Source: Planctomycetaceae bacterium
Lineage (GTDB): Bacteria > Planctomycetota > Phycisphaerae > UBA1845 > UTPLA1
Reading direction: 5' to 3'
Assembly: GCA_006969385.1 (NCBI GenBank)
Contig: CP030884.1
Span: forward strand, 5,411,374-5,475,373
DNA: 64,000 nucleotides
Shown piece after piece: positions 35,164 to 43,777 of the stretch. A program made the position numbers and the translations under genes. How positions within the stretch are numbered: the stretch's first letter is position 1; each line of letters starts with the position of its first letter. Below the pieces are notes generated by a model that was not told the origin of the DNA, made no database searches, and saw nothing but the letters and a program-made list of their open reading frames with translations.

Positions 35164-38022
35164 ATGAATGTCAGCACCAAGATCAGCAAACTGCGACGCT
35201 TCGTAACCACCGCCCTACTCGCCTGCTTCGCCCTGGCCGTCGCCGCGCCAGCCTGGGCGCAGCGCGATCACCACGATCATGACCACGCCGACGGCGTCAT
35301 GTGCATGACGATTTCCGATTCCGCTGCGATGTTTGACGAGGTGCTTTCGAATGAGACCCAGCGTTCGATTCGAGAAGCCGACGCCGCCGGTGGGTTGCGG
35401 TTCCAACTGGCCGGTTCGCGTTGGACGTCGACGCGCACGCATCCGACCATTGCCGAGGGCGAGCCCTTCTTTCTCACGTATAGCTTTGTGCTCGACGGCA
35501 CCAGCATTCCCGCGTCGTTCTGGGAAACCGACCAGAACCCGCGTCCGTGTAATCTCGAAGAGACGATGGACGACCAGTTCCCCGGCGGCTTCGATGCCTT
35601 CCGCGTCGAAGTGCGCGAGGCGCTCGACGTGCTGCAACAATTCACCAACTTTCGCTTCGTCGAAGTACCCGACGACGGCGCGGCCTATACCGTCAACAAC
35701 CATGGTGCCGTGCCCACCGCCAACGCCATCGGTCGCGGTGATATTCGGATCGCCATGCGCGTTATCGATGATAACGGCGTCGACACCGACGGTGATGGAT
35801 TTGTTGATCGCAATGTGCTCGCCTATAACCGCTTCCCCGCCAATGGTGGCGACATGGTTCTGGACGCCGGCAACATGGCGACGTTTACTGACGCAACCAA
35901 CGACTTTCGTCGGTTGAAGAATGTCTTTATGCACGAGTTGGGTCACGGTCTCGGTCTTCGTCACGTGATGCCGCAGAATAACACCAAGCTGATGGAGCCC
36001 GCGCTTAATATCAACTTTGATGGACCGCAAGAAGACGATATCCGCGCTTTGGCCTTTCTTTACGGCGATGTGTACGAAAGCAACAACACGCTGTTCACCG
36101 CAATCCCGATTGGTTCGGTTGCATTTGACGGTGCCGAAGAACTTCTCGTGGCCGACGCGGCGATCGAACGAGCCGGGGCGAGCGACTTCTACAAATTTAG
36201 TGCAAGCGCCGGCGCACAGGTCACCGTCGATCTATTCCCTGTGGGAACGTCGTATCAGCAAGGCGCACAACCGACGACCAACAACCCGAACCCCGGCACC
36301 AATATCGTGAACGCCCTGTCGATTCATGACCTGCGCTTGCGAGTGCTAAACAGCGCTGGCAGCTTGATCGATTTGGCCAACGCAGCACCGGCAGGTGGCG
36401 ACGAGTCGGTCACCTTCACGGCCCCTGCCGATGGCACATACGTCGTGCGCGTGGATGCTGTCACCAATACCGATGCACCGCAGCGTTACGAAATGTTGGT
36501 ATCGCGCGGCGCAACGCCCGAACCTGAAATCCGCCTGACCGCCCACGGAGCGACCACTCAAAACATTGAAAGCGGCGACACGTACAACTTCGGCAACGTT
36601 ACGACCGACGCCAATCGCCATACGTTCTTTTCGATCAACAATGATGGTGCGGGCGATTTGAATCTGACGGGCAATCCGATCGTCACGATCGGTGGCCTGC
36701 ACCCGCAAGACTTTGTGGTAAACGTGCAGCCGCTCGATGACGAAGTCGCCCCAGGCGGTACGGTGAGTTTCAACATCGGCTTTTCGCCGTCGGCAACGGG
36801 CACGCGCCAAGCCTTCGTGTTCATCAACAACGACGACGAAGACGAATCCACCTTCGCCTTCATCGTGACTGGCAACGGCACGACGGCGTCGGCACCTTCG
36901 TCGGGTTCGACGGAGATTCGCGTCTTTCAAGTCACGCCCGCGTTTGTGTTCGGCAAAGTGGAAGTGACCGATGGCGGATTCTCCGATTTCCCAGAGACGT
37001 TTCTCGGCGAAGAGCAGGCGATCTTCTACTTCATCGAAAACCACGGTGAGGCCGACCTGCTGTTGACCGGCAACCCGTTGGTGAATGTCGTAGGCGGCGC
37101 TTCCGGCTTCAGCCTCTTGGCGCAGCCGGCACCGCAACCGATTCCGGCAGGCAATCCGGAGGGCTACTCCCGTTTCTTCCGCATTCGGTTCGACCCGGCT
37201 ACCACCGGCACTAAAACGGCGCGCGTGTTCATCGAGACCAACGCAAACAACACGGTCGGTGCGTTCGATTTCACGCTTCGCGGCGTTGTGTCGGAACAAA
37301 TCGAAGACTGCAACGGTAACGGCATCGACGACGCCGACGATGTTGCAATCGAAGATTGCAATGGTAACGGCATCCCAGACGCGTGCGATATCGACAGCGA
37401 CGGCGACGGCGTGCCCGACGATTGCGACTTGTGCGATGGTGAAGACGACAACGCCGACAGCGATGGTGACGGCGTGGTCGATTGTCTCGACGCATGTCCG
37501 GTCGATCCGGCTAAAACCGAGCCCGGCAACTGTGGTTGCAACAACGAAGAAACCGCCGACTGTGGAGCCATCGTATTATGCTTGGACGGCGACGACGACG
37601 GCGACGGCGTGTGCAACGCAGACGATCTCTGCCCCGGTGAAGACGACCTGCTCGACTTCGACAATGACGGCATCTTCGACTGCATGGATGACGATATCAC
37701 GCCGGAAGAAAACGAAGGCAACCCGGGTGGTGAAGCCGACGACGACGACACCGGCGATGAAGATGACGATGGAAATACCGGCGGTGAAACCGGCGACAAC
37801 AATGGCGATGGCGACCGTGATGATGATGACAACGGAGACAACGGCGGCAATGACAACGGAGGAGCCGATGGTGACGACGATGACGATAACAACAACGGTG
37901 GTAACAACACTAACGACGTCGCCGCCGATGGTATCTGTGGCACGGGTGCCGCGCCAGTGATGCTAATGGCCGGTGCCTGCATGTGGGGCGGCAGCCGTCA
38001 GCGACGACGGCGACGACGCTGA
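35164..38022 (+). CDS. Secreted matrixin-like metalloprotease with C-terminal sorting tail
   Basis: 952 residues. A signal peptide (about 1-34, ending APAWA) is followed by a metzincin (M10 matrixin-like) domain with zinc motif HELGHGLGLRH at residues 257-267 and a Met-turn in NTKLMEPALN. Then come a PPC-type beta domain (about 300-450), two choice-of-anchor D Ig-like domains (about 455-580 and 590-715), thrombospondin type 3-like Ca-binding repeats (about 720-850), an Asp/Asn/Gly-rich linker, and the tail ICGTG plus a hydrophobic span plus RQRRRRRR. It is probably displayed on the cell surface. An imperfect hairpin (about 35111-35136) lies upstream. Confidence 0.88.
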   Translation: MNVSTKISKLRRFVTTALLACFALAVAAPAWAQRDHHDHDHADGVMCMTISDSAAMFDEVLSNETQRSIREADAAGGLRFQLAGSRWTSTRTHPTIAEGEPFFLTYSFVLDGTSIPASFWETDQNPRPCNLEETMDDQFPGGFDAFRVEVREALDVLQQFTNFRFVEVPDDGAAYTVNNHGAVPTANAIGRGDIRIAMRVIDDNGVDTDGDGFVDRNVLAYNRFPANGGDMVLDAGNMATFTDATNDFRRLKNVFMHELGHGLGLRHVMPQNNTKLMEPALNINFDGPQEDDIRALAFLYGDVYESNNTLFTAIPIGSVAFDGAEELLVADAAIERAGASDFYKFSASAGAQVTVDLFPVGTSYQQGAQPTTNNPNPGTNIVNALSIHDLRLRVLNSAGSLIDLANAAPAGGDESVTFTAPADGTYVVRVDAVTNTDAPQRYEMLVSRGATPEPEIRLTAHGATTQNIESGDTYNFGNVTTDANRHTFFSINNDGAGDLNLTGNPIVTIGGLHPQDFVVNVQPLDDEVAPGGTVSFNIGFSPSATGTRQAFVFINNDDEDESTFAFIVTGNGTTASAPSSGSTEIRVFQVTPAFVFGKVEVTDGGFSDFPETFLGEEQAIFYFIENHGEADLLLTGNPLVNVVGGASGFSLLAQPAPQPIPAGNPEGYSRFFRIRFDPATTGTKTARVFIETNANNTVGAFDFTLRGVVSEQIEDCNGNGIDDADDVAIEDCNGNGIPDACDIDSDGDGVPDDCDLCDGEDDNADSDGDGVVDCLDACPVDPAKTEPGNCGCNNEETADCGAIVLCLDGDDDGDGVCNADDLCPGEDDLLDFDNDGIFDCMDDDITPEENEGNPGGEADDDDTGDEDDDGNTGGETGDNNGDGDRDDDDNGDNGGNDNGGADGDDDDDNNNGGNNTNDVAADGICGTGAAPVMLMAGACMWGGSRQRRRRRR

Positions 38023-38070
38023 CACAATTTGAATCGGGTTCCGCCGCTCGGATTTCGCTTAGACGCGGAC

Positions 38071-38094
38071 GCCCCTGCCGTTCCAAGGCAGGGC
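38071..38094. repeat. Hairpin CCCTGCC/GGCAGGG
   Basis: A 7-bp stem after the protease gene. It is one of several different hairpins in the repeat-dense gap 38023-38419, which contains no gene. Confidence 0.5.
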
Positions 38095-38119
38095 GACAAC
38101 ACGTTCCAGCTTGACTGGG

Positions 38120-38147
38120 TGCCCCTGCCCCTCTGGGGATGGGGGAC
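38120..38147 (+). repeat. Dispersed G/C-rich repeat, CCCCTCTGGGG family, copy 1
   Basis: Core TGCCCCTGCCCCTCTGGGG followed by ATGGGGGAC. Related copies lie at 38343-38373 (same orientation) and 52657-52687 (inverted). Confidence 0.7.
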
Positions 38148-38211
38148 CTGACCACGCAGACGAGCACGGCGTCATTGTTGGTCGTCAATTAAACAAGTTC
38201 ACGCACCAGGG

Positions 38212-38244
38212 TACCCCATCCTTTTCGCAGAAAAGGGTGGGGTA
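38212..38244. repeat. Long hairpin TACCCCA...TGGGGTA
   Basis: A 14-bp stem with one mismatch around a CGCAG loop. It has no T-tract, so it looks like a repeat palindrome rather than a standard terminator, though it might attenuate transcription after the protease gene. Confidence 0.6.
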
Positions 38245-38342
38245 TCTCCTTTCAACAATAACAGACAACGATTAATTCAATTCCCTAGCGTTCGATAGCG
38301 CGATGGATGGGGCACCCGGCATTTTCTTGATGACCACGCGGG

Positions 38343-38373
38343 TGCCCCTGCTCCTCTGGGGCTGGGGGACGAC
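38343..38373 (+). repeat. Dispersed G/C-rich repeat, CCCCTCTGGGG family, copy 2
   Basis: TGCCCCTGCTCCTCTGGGG followed by CTGGGGGACGAC. The inverted copy at 52657-52687 shares nearly all of it. Confidence 0.75.
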
Positions 38374-38419
38374 TTCGGCAAGCAAGCCGCGACGTGTATC
38401 CGTCGATACAATTCATGCG

Positions 38420-39073
38420 ATGCCCCCGCACGAAGATGACAACACGCCCGCCGATCGTCGGCAGTTTTTTCGCCAGAGCCTTTCGCACATCATGCGACCG
38501 GCGACGGATTACCTGGAAAAGAAGATCCCCAATTTAGCGGAACAAGGTGCGGTAACGCCCAAACCGTTGCGGCCCCCCGGCGCGCGACGGTTGGAAGCGG
38601 ACTTCCTCGCAACGTGCTTACGCTGCGGAAGCTGCGCCGACCATTGCCCCGCCGATTCGATCGTGCTGATCAAAACCGACGATCATTACAAAGGCACGCC
38701 CACGATCGAACCCACGCGCCGCGCCTGCGTGATGTGCGACGACCTTACGTGTATGAAGGTATGCCCCAGCGGCGCGCTGCAACTGGTGGAGCGGCACGAA
38801 ATACGCATCGGCCTCGCGGTATGGCGACCCGACGTCTGCCTGCGAAACACAGCCAAGCCCAACAGCAAAGAAGCGGCTTGTCAGATTTGCGTCGATGTAT
38901 GCCCCGTCGGTAGCGACGCCATAGGTATCGAGGACGGTCAGATAGCCGTGATCGACCCGCGCCCGACTGGCTCGGGCTGCACCGGCTGCGGTGTATGCGA
39001 AGAACAATGTCCGACGACACCCGAGAAGGCGATTCGCGTGTTGCCGTATGCGTCGCGGTTTAGGCAGACTTGA
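38420..39073 (+). CDS. NapG/MauM-like 4Fe-4S ferredoxin protein
   Basis: A 217-residue polyferredoxin. Cysteine clusters are CLRCGSCADHCP, CVMCDDLTCMKVCP, an incomplete CQICVDVCP and CTGCGVCEEQCP, consistent with up to four 4Fe-4S centres as in NapG/MauM-type electron-transfer proteins. RRQFFRQS near the N-terminus resembles a twin-arginine start, but no hydrophobic h-region follows, so export is doubtful. The start at 38420 is chosen because the longer frame is encoded by the repeat at 38343. No nitrate reductase or NapH partner is nearby, and its redox partner is unknown. Confidence 0.8.
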   Translation: MPPHEDDNTPADRRQFFRQSLSHIMRPATDYLEKKIPNLAEQGAVTPKPLRPPGARRLEADFLATCLRCGSCADHCPADSIVLIKTDDHYKGTPTIEPTRRACVMCDDLTCMKVCPSGALQLVERHEIRIGLAVWRPDVCLRNTAKPNSKEAACQICVDVCPVGSDAIGIEDGQIAVIDPRPTGSGCTGCGVCEEQCPTTPEKAIRVLPYASRFRQT

Positions 39074-39118
39074 AGCCTTTTTATTTCATTGCATTACCGA
39101 TATTAAAATCCAAAGATT

Positions 39119-39148
39119 CCCCAACCTTCGCTTCCGCGAAGAATGGGG
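39119..39148. repeat. Hairpin CTTCGC/GCGAAG within CCCCA/TGGGG
   Basis: Two nested stems separated by a bulge, ending in the GGGGCACCCGGC flank that also occurs near 38308-38320. It lies in the gap 39074-39314, where no gene is seen. Confidence 0.5.
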
Positions 39149-39314
39149 CACCCGGCGGAGGCGGTGACTGATAAAAACGCATCGTCGAGGAACAGGCCTC
39201 CACATTTGACGACCGACCACCGCCCGTTCAAAGTGAGCGAGTCGTTAGAAGCACGACTACGACCGATCTACCGAAACTAACGAATCAACCAATCGATTAT
39301 TCGGGTCCGCCATC

Positions 39315-39746
39315 ATGTCTGACAACAAATACAGCAACCGTGCCGCCGAACCAGTTGGGGCTTTCCCACACGCCAAACGCGTGGGCGATTTCCTGTTTCT
39401 CTCCGGCATCGGCCCGCGGGTGCGCGGCAGCAAGGAGATTCCCGGTGTAACGTTTGATGCGGCGGGCAACATCGTCGATCACGATATCACCGCGCAGACG
39501 CACGCCGTCTTCGAGAATATTCGCCTCGTGCTTGAAGACGCGGGGGCATCTTGGAACGAAATCGTCGACGTGCAGGTATTCCTCACTGATATGAAGCGGG
39601 ATTTCAAAACTTTCAACGACATCTATCCCGAATACTTCGCGGGTGACGGTAAACCCAACCCCACGCGCACCACCGTCGAAGTTGGCGCCTTGCCTACGCC
39701 CATTGCCGTCGAACTTAAAGTGATCGCTTACTTGGGCAAAAATTGA
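39315..39746 (+). CDS. RidA family protein (possible 2-aminomuconate deaminase)
   Basis: A 143-residue YjgF/YER057c/UK114 protein. Family motifs include GDFLFLSGIGPR and a conserved C-terminal arginine segment NPTRTTVEVGALPTPIAVELKV. Members deaminate enamines and imines. Directly upstream of kmo and tdo on the same strand, it could be the 2-aminomuconate deaminase type that acts later in kynurenine degradation; this is inferred from context. RidA proteins are promiscuous, so a general role is equally possible. Confidence 0.8.
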   Translation: MSDNKYSNRAAEPVGAFPHAKRVGDFLFLSGIGPRVRGSKEIPGVTFDAAGNIVDHDITAQTHAVFENIRLVLEDAGASWNEIVDVQVFLTDMKRDFKTFNDIYPEYFAGDGKPNPTRTTVEVGALPTPIAVELKVIAYLGKN

Positions 39747-39790
39747 GCCGCCGCTGGCCAATTTCCGTCGCGACGGCACAATAATCCGTC

Positions 39791-41128
39791 ATGCCAACGC
39801 AAACCCCACAGAATTACATCGTCGTCGGTGCCGGGTTGGGCGGCGCCGTCATGGCGAACTATCTCGCGCAGGCGGGTCATACCGTTGAGGTCTACGAAAA
39901 ACGCCCCGACCTGCGGCAAGCCGATATCTCTGCCGGGCGTTCGATTAACTTGGCACTATCTGTGCGCGGCATTCACGCGCTCAAAGAAATCGGCGTGATC
40001 GACGAAGTGATGAAAGAAGCTGTGCCCATGCCCGGTCGCATGATGCATGGCGTCGATGGCGAACTCACCTATCAGCCTTACGGTAACAAGGGTGAAGCCA
40101 TTCACTCGGTCTCGCGCGGCGGGCTCAATTGCATCTTGTTGGACGCCGTCGAAAAACATGAAAACGTCACGACGTTTTTTGAGCATCGATGCCTCGATGT
40201 GGATATGGATGCACCTTCGGCCACGTTCGAAAGCGCCGACGGCAGTACCGTCACGGCCACGGGCGACGCCATCATCGGCACCGACGGCGCCTTCAGCGCC
40301 GTGCGCGCCCGCATGCAGCGTATGGAGCGTTTTAATTACAGCCAGGACTATCTCGCCCACGGTTACAAAGAGCTGACGATTCCGCCCGCCGACGGTGGTG
40401 GTTATCGCATGGAGAAAAACGCGCTGCATATTTGGCCGCGCGAGTCGTTTATGACGATCGCCCTGCCGAACGCCGATGGTTCCTACACCGTCACGTGCTT
40501 CTGGCCTTACGATGGTCCTTACGGTTTCAATCGCCTCAAGACCGACGACGATATTGAGGCGTTCTTTAATAAGTGGTTCCCCGATGCCGTGCCGCTGATG
40601 CCTGATTTGCTTAACGATTACAAAACCAACCCGGTCGGTTCGTTGGTGACGGTGCGCTGCGGGCCGTGGAATTATCGAGATAAGGTCGCATTGCTTGGCG
40701 ATGCGGCGCACGCCATCGTGCCATTTTACGGTCAGGGGATGAACTGTGCTTTTGAAGACTGCACGGCGCTCAACGAAGCGTTGAATCGACATCCGCGCGA
40801 TCGCGCCGCCGCGTTTGAAAGCTACTACCAAGCGCGTAAAGAGAACGCCGACGCCATTGCCGACTTGGCGATTCAGAACTTCATCGAGATGCGCGATAAA
40901 GTGGCCGACCCGGCCTTTTTGCGCAAGAAGAAACGCCAGAAACTGCTGCGCAAGTTGCTACCGAATTGGTACATCCCGCCCTACGAGATGGTGAGCTTTA
41001 CGCGCATTCCCTATGCCGAGACGATTCGCCGCGCAATGGAGCAGGATCGAACCATCGCGCGCGTGAAGTATGGTGCCATCGCCGCCCTGCTACTCATCGC
41101 CGCTGGTACGGCGTGGGCGCTAAGCTAA
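39791..41128 (+). CDS. kmo: Kynurenine 3-monooxygenase
   Basis: A 445-residue FAD-dependent aromatic hydroxylase converting kynurenine to 3-hydroxykynurenine with NADPH and O2. Motifs are the dinucleotide fold VVGAGLGGAVMANYLAQ, the SAGRSINLALSVRG segment typical of KMO, GTDGAFSAVR and the FAD-binding GDAAHAIVPFYGQGMNCAFE. A hydrophobic C-terminal helix (AALLLIAAGTAWAL) could anchor it to the membrane, as in the eukaryotic enzyme. The gene lies 44 nt after the RidA gene and 154 nt before tdo. Confidence 0.95.
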   Translation: MPTQTPQNYIVVGAGLGGAVMANYLAQAGHTVEVYEKRPDLRQADISAGRSINLALSVRGIHALKEIGVIDEVMKEAVPMPGRMMHGVDGELTYQPYGNKGEAIHSVSRGGLNCILLDAVEKHENVTTFFEHRCLDVDMDAPSATFESADGSTVTATGDAIIGTDGAFSAVRARMQRMERFNYSQDYLAHGYKELTIPPADGGGYRMEKNALHIWPRESFMTIALPNADGSYTVTCFWPYDGPYGFNRLKTDDDIEAFFNKWFPDAVPLMPDLLNDYKTNPVGSLVTVRCGPWNYRDKVALLGDAAHAIVPFYGQGMNCAFEDCTALNEALNRHPRDRAAAFESYYQARKENADAIADLAIQNFIEMRDKVADPAFLRKKKRQKLLRKLLPNWYIPPYEMVSFTRIPYAETIRRAMEQDRTIARVKYGAIAALLLIAAGTAWALS

Positions 41129-41282
41129 TCCGCTTCCAATTTTCTCACTTCTGAAGATTAAGGCCAGCAACGACCGCAGCCTGCATCGAAGCGATTGACC
41201 GACAAGCCTTTCCTCGCCTTGCCGTTTCGCGCCGAAACACCGAATATCTAGTCGAAACGAGATACCACACCGGAGAATCCCT

Positions 41283-42065
41283 ATGGCTCTCACTTACGGC
41301 AAATATCTGAAACTCGAAACGTTACTTGATTTGCAAGCGCCGATGTCCGAACCGGCCGAGCACGACGAGATGCTGTTTATCATCGTGCATCAAACCTACG
41401 AACTCTGGTTTAAGCAACTGCTGCACGAACTCGATAAGGTCTGTCGCGACTTTGACCATGGCGACTTGTTCGGCGCGCTCGCCACGTTCAAGCGCGCCCG
41501 CACCATCATGAAAACGTTGGTGGGTCAGCTCGACATCCTCGAAACCATGACGCCGATGAATTTCAGCAGCTTTCGTGATCGACTGGAAACCTCATCCGGT
41601 TTTCAATCGGCGCAGTTTCGTGAATTTGAATTTCTGCTCGGCTACAAGCGCCCCGACATGATGAAACCCGCCGCCGCCGACGCACGCGGCGCGCCGCTGA
41701 TGAGCAAACGCTTCGAAGAACCGAGCGTCATCGATCACTTCTATACATTTCTTGAAAAGCAAGGTGCCACGATTCCGGCAGCCGTTAAGCAAGCCCCCGT
41801 CACCGAATCGACGGTCGCCAATGAGGCGGTGCAAGATGAGATCTTTCGTCTCTACAACGAGCGGCCCGAGTTATCGATTCTGTTCGAGTTGATGACCGAC
41901 TTCGACGAAGGCTTACAAGAATGGCGCTATCGCCACGTGAAAGTTGTTGAACGCACCATCGGCGTCAAACCTGGCACCGGCGGTAGCTTGGGTGTGGATT
42001 TCCTGAAGAAGTCGCTCTTTTTGCAGGTATTTCCCGATTTGTGGGCCGTGCGGCATCGGATGTAA
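41283..42065 (+). CDS. kynA: Tryptophan 2,3-dioxygenase
   Basis: A 260-residue heme dioxygenase opening the indole ring of tryptophan to N-formylkynurenine. The signature DEMLFIIVHQTYELWFKQLLHELD-like region contains the active-site His and substrate contacts; EWRYRHVKVVERTIGVKPGT carries the heme-ligand His, and the C-terminus holds GTGGS. It supplies the kynurenine pathway with kmo. Formamidase, kynureninase and 3-hydroxyanthranilate dioxygenase are not in the window. Confidence 0.95.
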   Translation: MALTYGKYLKLETLLDLQAPMSEPAEHDEMLFIIVHQTYELWFKQLLHELDKVCRDFDHGDLFGALATFKRARTIMKTLVGQLDILETMTPMNFSSFRDRLETSSGFQSAQFREFEFLLGYKRPDMMKPAAADARGAPLMSKRFEEPSVIDHFYTFLEKQGATIPAAVKQAPVTESTVANEAVQDEIFRLYNERPELSILFELMTDFDEGLQEWRYRHVKVVERTIGVKPGTGGSLGVDFLKKSLFLQVFPDLWAVRHRM

Positions 42066-42076
42066 GCAAAAGCAGT

Positions 42077-42128
42077 AAAACGCCCGCGGGCAGGCCACCA
42101 CACTCCAAGGTGGTTGACCCGCCCGCAG
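42077..42128 (-). terminator. Terminator between convergent tdo and STAS-like gene
   Basis: On the minus strand, nested stems (GCGGGC with GCCCGC, CCACC with GGTGG) are followed by GTTTTACTGCTTTT. It would end the minus-strand gene at 42156 and may also slow plus-strand transcription from tdo. Confidence 0.5.
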
Positions 42129-42155
42129 ACTTGTCACCGCAAATCTGATCTATCT

Positions 42156-42578
42156 TCACGCGCTACGGCGTTGGTCGTTTAGCGAAACCCGTGGATTGGC
42201 GGCGAGCAGCCGCGCGACCATCGGGCTTCGGTTGTAAAGGGATGCGGCCGCCGCTGGTTGACCATGCACGCCGGCAACGCTGCACGGCGCGTCGATCTTC
42301 TGCGCGAAGTCGATCAACATGGCCAACACCAGCGTCCAGCTAGGACCGAGTTGCTCCACCTGCCCCAGATCAAAGATGACTTCGGTCGGCGGTTCCGCCT
42401 CGAAGACATCCAGCAGCAAGCGGAGGAATCCCCCGATTTCCTCCGCCGCCAATTCCGGGCCGACGGGCTCGATGCAAAGCGCCCCCCGCGCCGTGAGCGA
42501 ATAACGCCAGCGCCCCAACAGTGCCTCCGCCCTGCCAAGGAGCTGGTTCAATTCGCTTTCCGACGCACGTCTCCACAT
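42156..42578 (-). CDS. STAS-like domain protein
   Basis: A 140-residue cytoplasmic protein. The N-terminal third is helical; the remainder (GALCIEPVGPELAAEE, EVIFDLGQVEQLGPSWTLVL, GVHGQPAAAASLYNRSPM) looks like a STAS fold, the domain of anti-sigma-factor antagonists and small signalling scaffolds. The expected phosphorylatable Ser of SpoIIAA would fall near GPSWTLV. ATG 42578 follows GAGG by 7 nt, better than the upstream in-frame ATG at 42596. No partner kinase or anti-sigma gene is adjacent. Confidence 0.6.
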   Translation of the reverse strand: MWRRASESELNQLLGRAEALLGRWRYSLTARGALCIEPVGPELAAEEIGGFLRLLLDVFEAEPPTEVIFDLGQVEQLGPSWTLVLAMLIDFAQKIDAPCSVAGVHGQPAAAASLYNRSPMVARLLAANPRVSLNDQRRSA

Positions 42579-42891
42579 CGCACACCTCGGTTCCAACCGG
42601 CCGGGCCCCTGCCTCCCACATCCCCCGTGGGTAGGGCCCGCTGCCGAAAAGATGGGTAATGCAACCCGGATGCCAGTCGAGCGGAAATTTAGACGCGCAC
42701 TGGGTCAATCCCGCTAAATTATTGCGATTTAATCACTTATGAGAGAATTGGCGTATCCGACGCGATCGATGTTACGACAAGAACCTGCAAGTTGGGGCCA
42801 TTCCCCCAACACGGACGATAAAAATGGGGTTCTGCGGTGCCGGATGAGGTAAGTTGGGGGATTTGTAGGGGCGGGAGGAGAATGGCCAGCC

Positions 42892-42913
42892 GTAGGTCAG
42901 GTGATAACCTGAC
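42892..42913 (+). repeat. REP-like GTAG hairpin with fragment of 139-bp element
   Basis: GTAG followed by GTCAGGT, loop GATA, ACCTGAC. The next bases (TTTGCCACCGGCGAC, to about 42928) match the inner right end of the elements at 61727, 62664 and 63402 in reverse orientation, then homology stops. It looks like a truncated or diverged fourth copy. Confidence 0.65.
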
Positions 42914-43153
42914 TTTGCCACCGGCGACACTAGGCCTGCGTGTTCGCTAGGTGCCGATGGCTAGTGCCCCGGGTTGGTACTCCAACGTGGGGTCGCGAAC
43001 TGGGATCCGATTAGGCTTAAATCATCGTGCGCGCTATGACGAAATAATCGAACCCCCGAATCGGCGTACCGACTTGGGCCACCCGCCAACCTGACTCAGC
43101 CAGTTCTTTCAACAATCGGTTCAATTTCCGAGCTGTCAGTCCATGAAGAGCAG

Positions 43154-43182
43154 GCCGACCTTAATGGTCGGCATGGCACCCA
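43154..43182. repeat. Hairpin GCCGACC/GGTCGGC with CATGGCACCC flank
   Basis: A 7-bp stem with TTAAT loop and a flank shared with the palindrome inside miaB. It is the intergenic representative of that family. Confidence 0.65.
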
Positions 43183-43291
43183 TTTTTCCGTGTCAAGAAC
43201 GTCAATACAACGTTGACCAACCTGCGCTGGTCCACGACTCATCCGTTGCCGCGCTCGATCAATCATTGCAAACCAACCAACGACCGATTCA

Positions 43292-43777
43292 TTAGAACAA
43301 GTCGTTAATCTCACTCCCATCGCGCTGCACCGCGTTGTCGGATGTCGCGCAGTCGTCGTTATCGTCATTGCCATCGATGTAGATGTCCGGATCGTACGAC
43401 AATACCGCCTGGAACAGCGGCGGGAATTCGTCGGTCGTGCTCCAACTCATCGTGTGCGTGACCATGATCTGTTCGCCGGGCATGACGTCGACAAATTCCT
43501 GCGTTTCCAGCAGCGTGAGGCTGTTCAAACTTTGACCCGAGTAAAGCTGCAATGACTGTTGCCCTGCCGACGAGTCAAAAACACCGCTTCCTGTATTCTC
43601 GGCGACGCCGGTAATCCGCACGGTGCCCGTGGATTCGCTGGTTTGTTCCACCAGTTCAAAATCGATGCGCAAGACGGTGAGATTGGGTTGGCCTTCCAAG
43701 CAATCTTCGGGACAAGTCAAGCCCGTCAGCGGAATCAAACAACCCATCAACGCGAAGCAAAATACTTTAGCTTTCAT
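43292..43777 (-). CDS. Exported CARDB-like protein
   Basis: 161 residues. ATG 43777 with an AAAGGG Shine-Dalgarno gives a signal peptide (MKAKVFCFALMGCLIPLTG) followed by a Cys-containing LTCPEDC, possibly an unusual lipobox. The rest is one beta-sandwich of the CARDB/choice-of-anchor type (GTVRITGVAENTGSGVFDSS, GEQIMVTHTMSW) and an Asp/Asn-rich C-terminus. The much longer open frame to 44122 is not supported. Function unknown; probably a surface or periplasmic binding domain. Confidence 0.6.
   Translation of the reverse strand: MKAKVFCFALMGCLIPLTGLTCPEDCLEGQPNLTVLRIDFELVEQTSESTGTVRITGVAENTGSGVFDSSAGQQSLQLYSGQSLNSLTLLETQEFVDVMPGEQIMVTHTMSWSTTDEFPPLFQAVLSYDPDIYIDGNDDNDDCATSDNAVQRDGSEINDLF

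Larger units (their letters stand above)
42579..43291. other. Long gene-free region with repeats
   Basis: About 700 nt with no convincing gene on either strand. It contains a REP-like hairpin (42892-42913), the GGTGCCATG-type hairpin (43154-43182) and a G/C-rich stretch at 42599-42640. The STAS-gene promoter presumably lies at its left end. Confidence 0.6.

Noticed and set aside
35215..36030. Antisense frames opposite the metalloprotease (also 36346-37299 and 37164-37982)
   Set aside because: They mirror the coding strand of a well-supported secreted protein. The Ser/Pro-rich one is simply the reverse of the Asp-rich linker.
39315..42065. A biosynthetic gene cluster for a tryptophan-derived product
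   Set aside because: Only two core kynurenine enzymes and a RidA protein are present, with no assembly-line, transport or tailoring genes. Ordinary catabolism or NAD supply is simpler.
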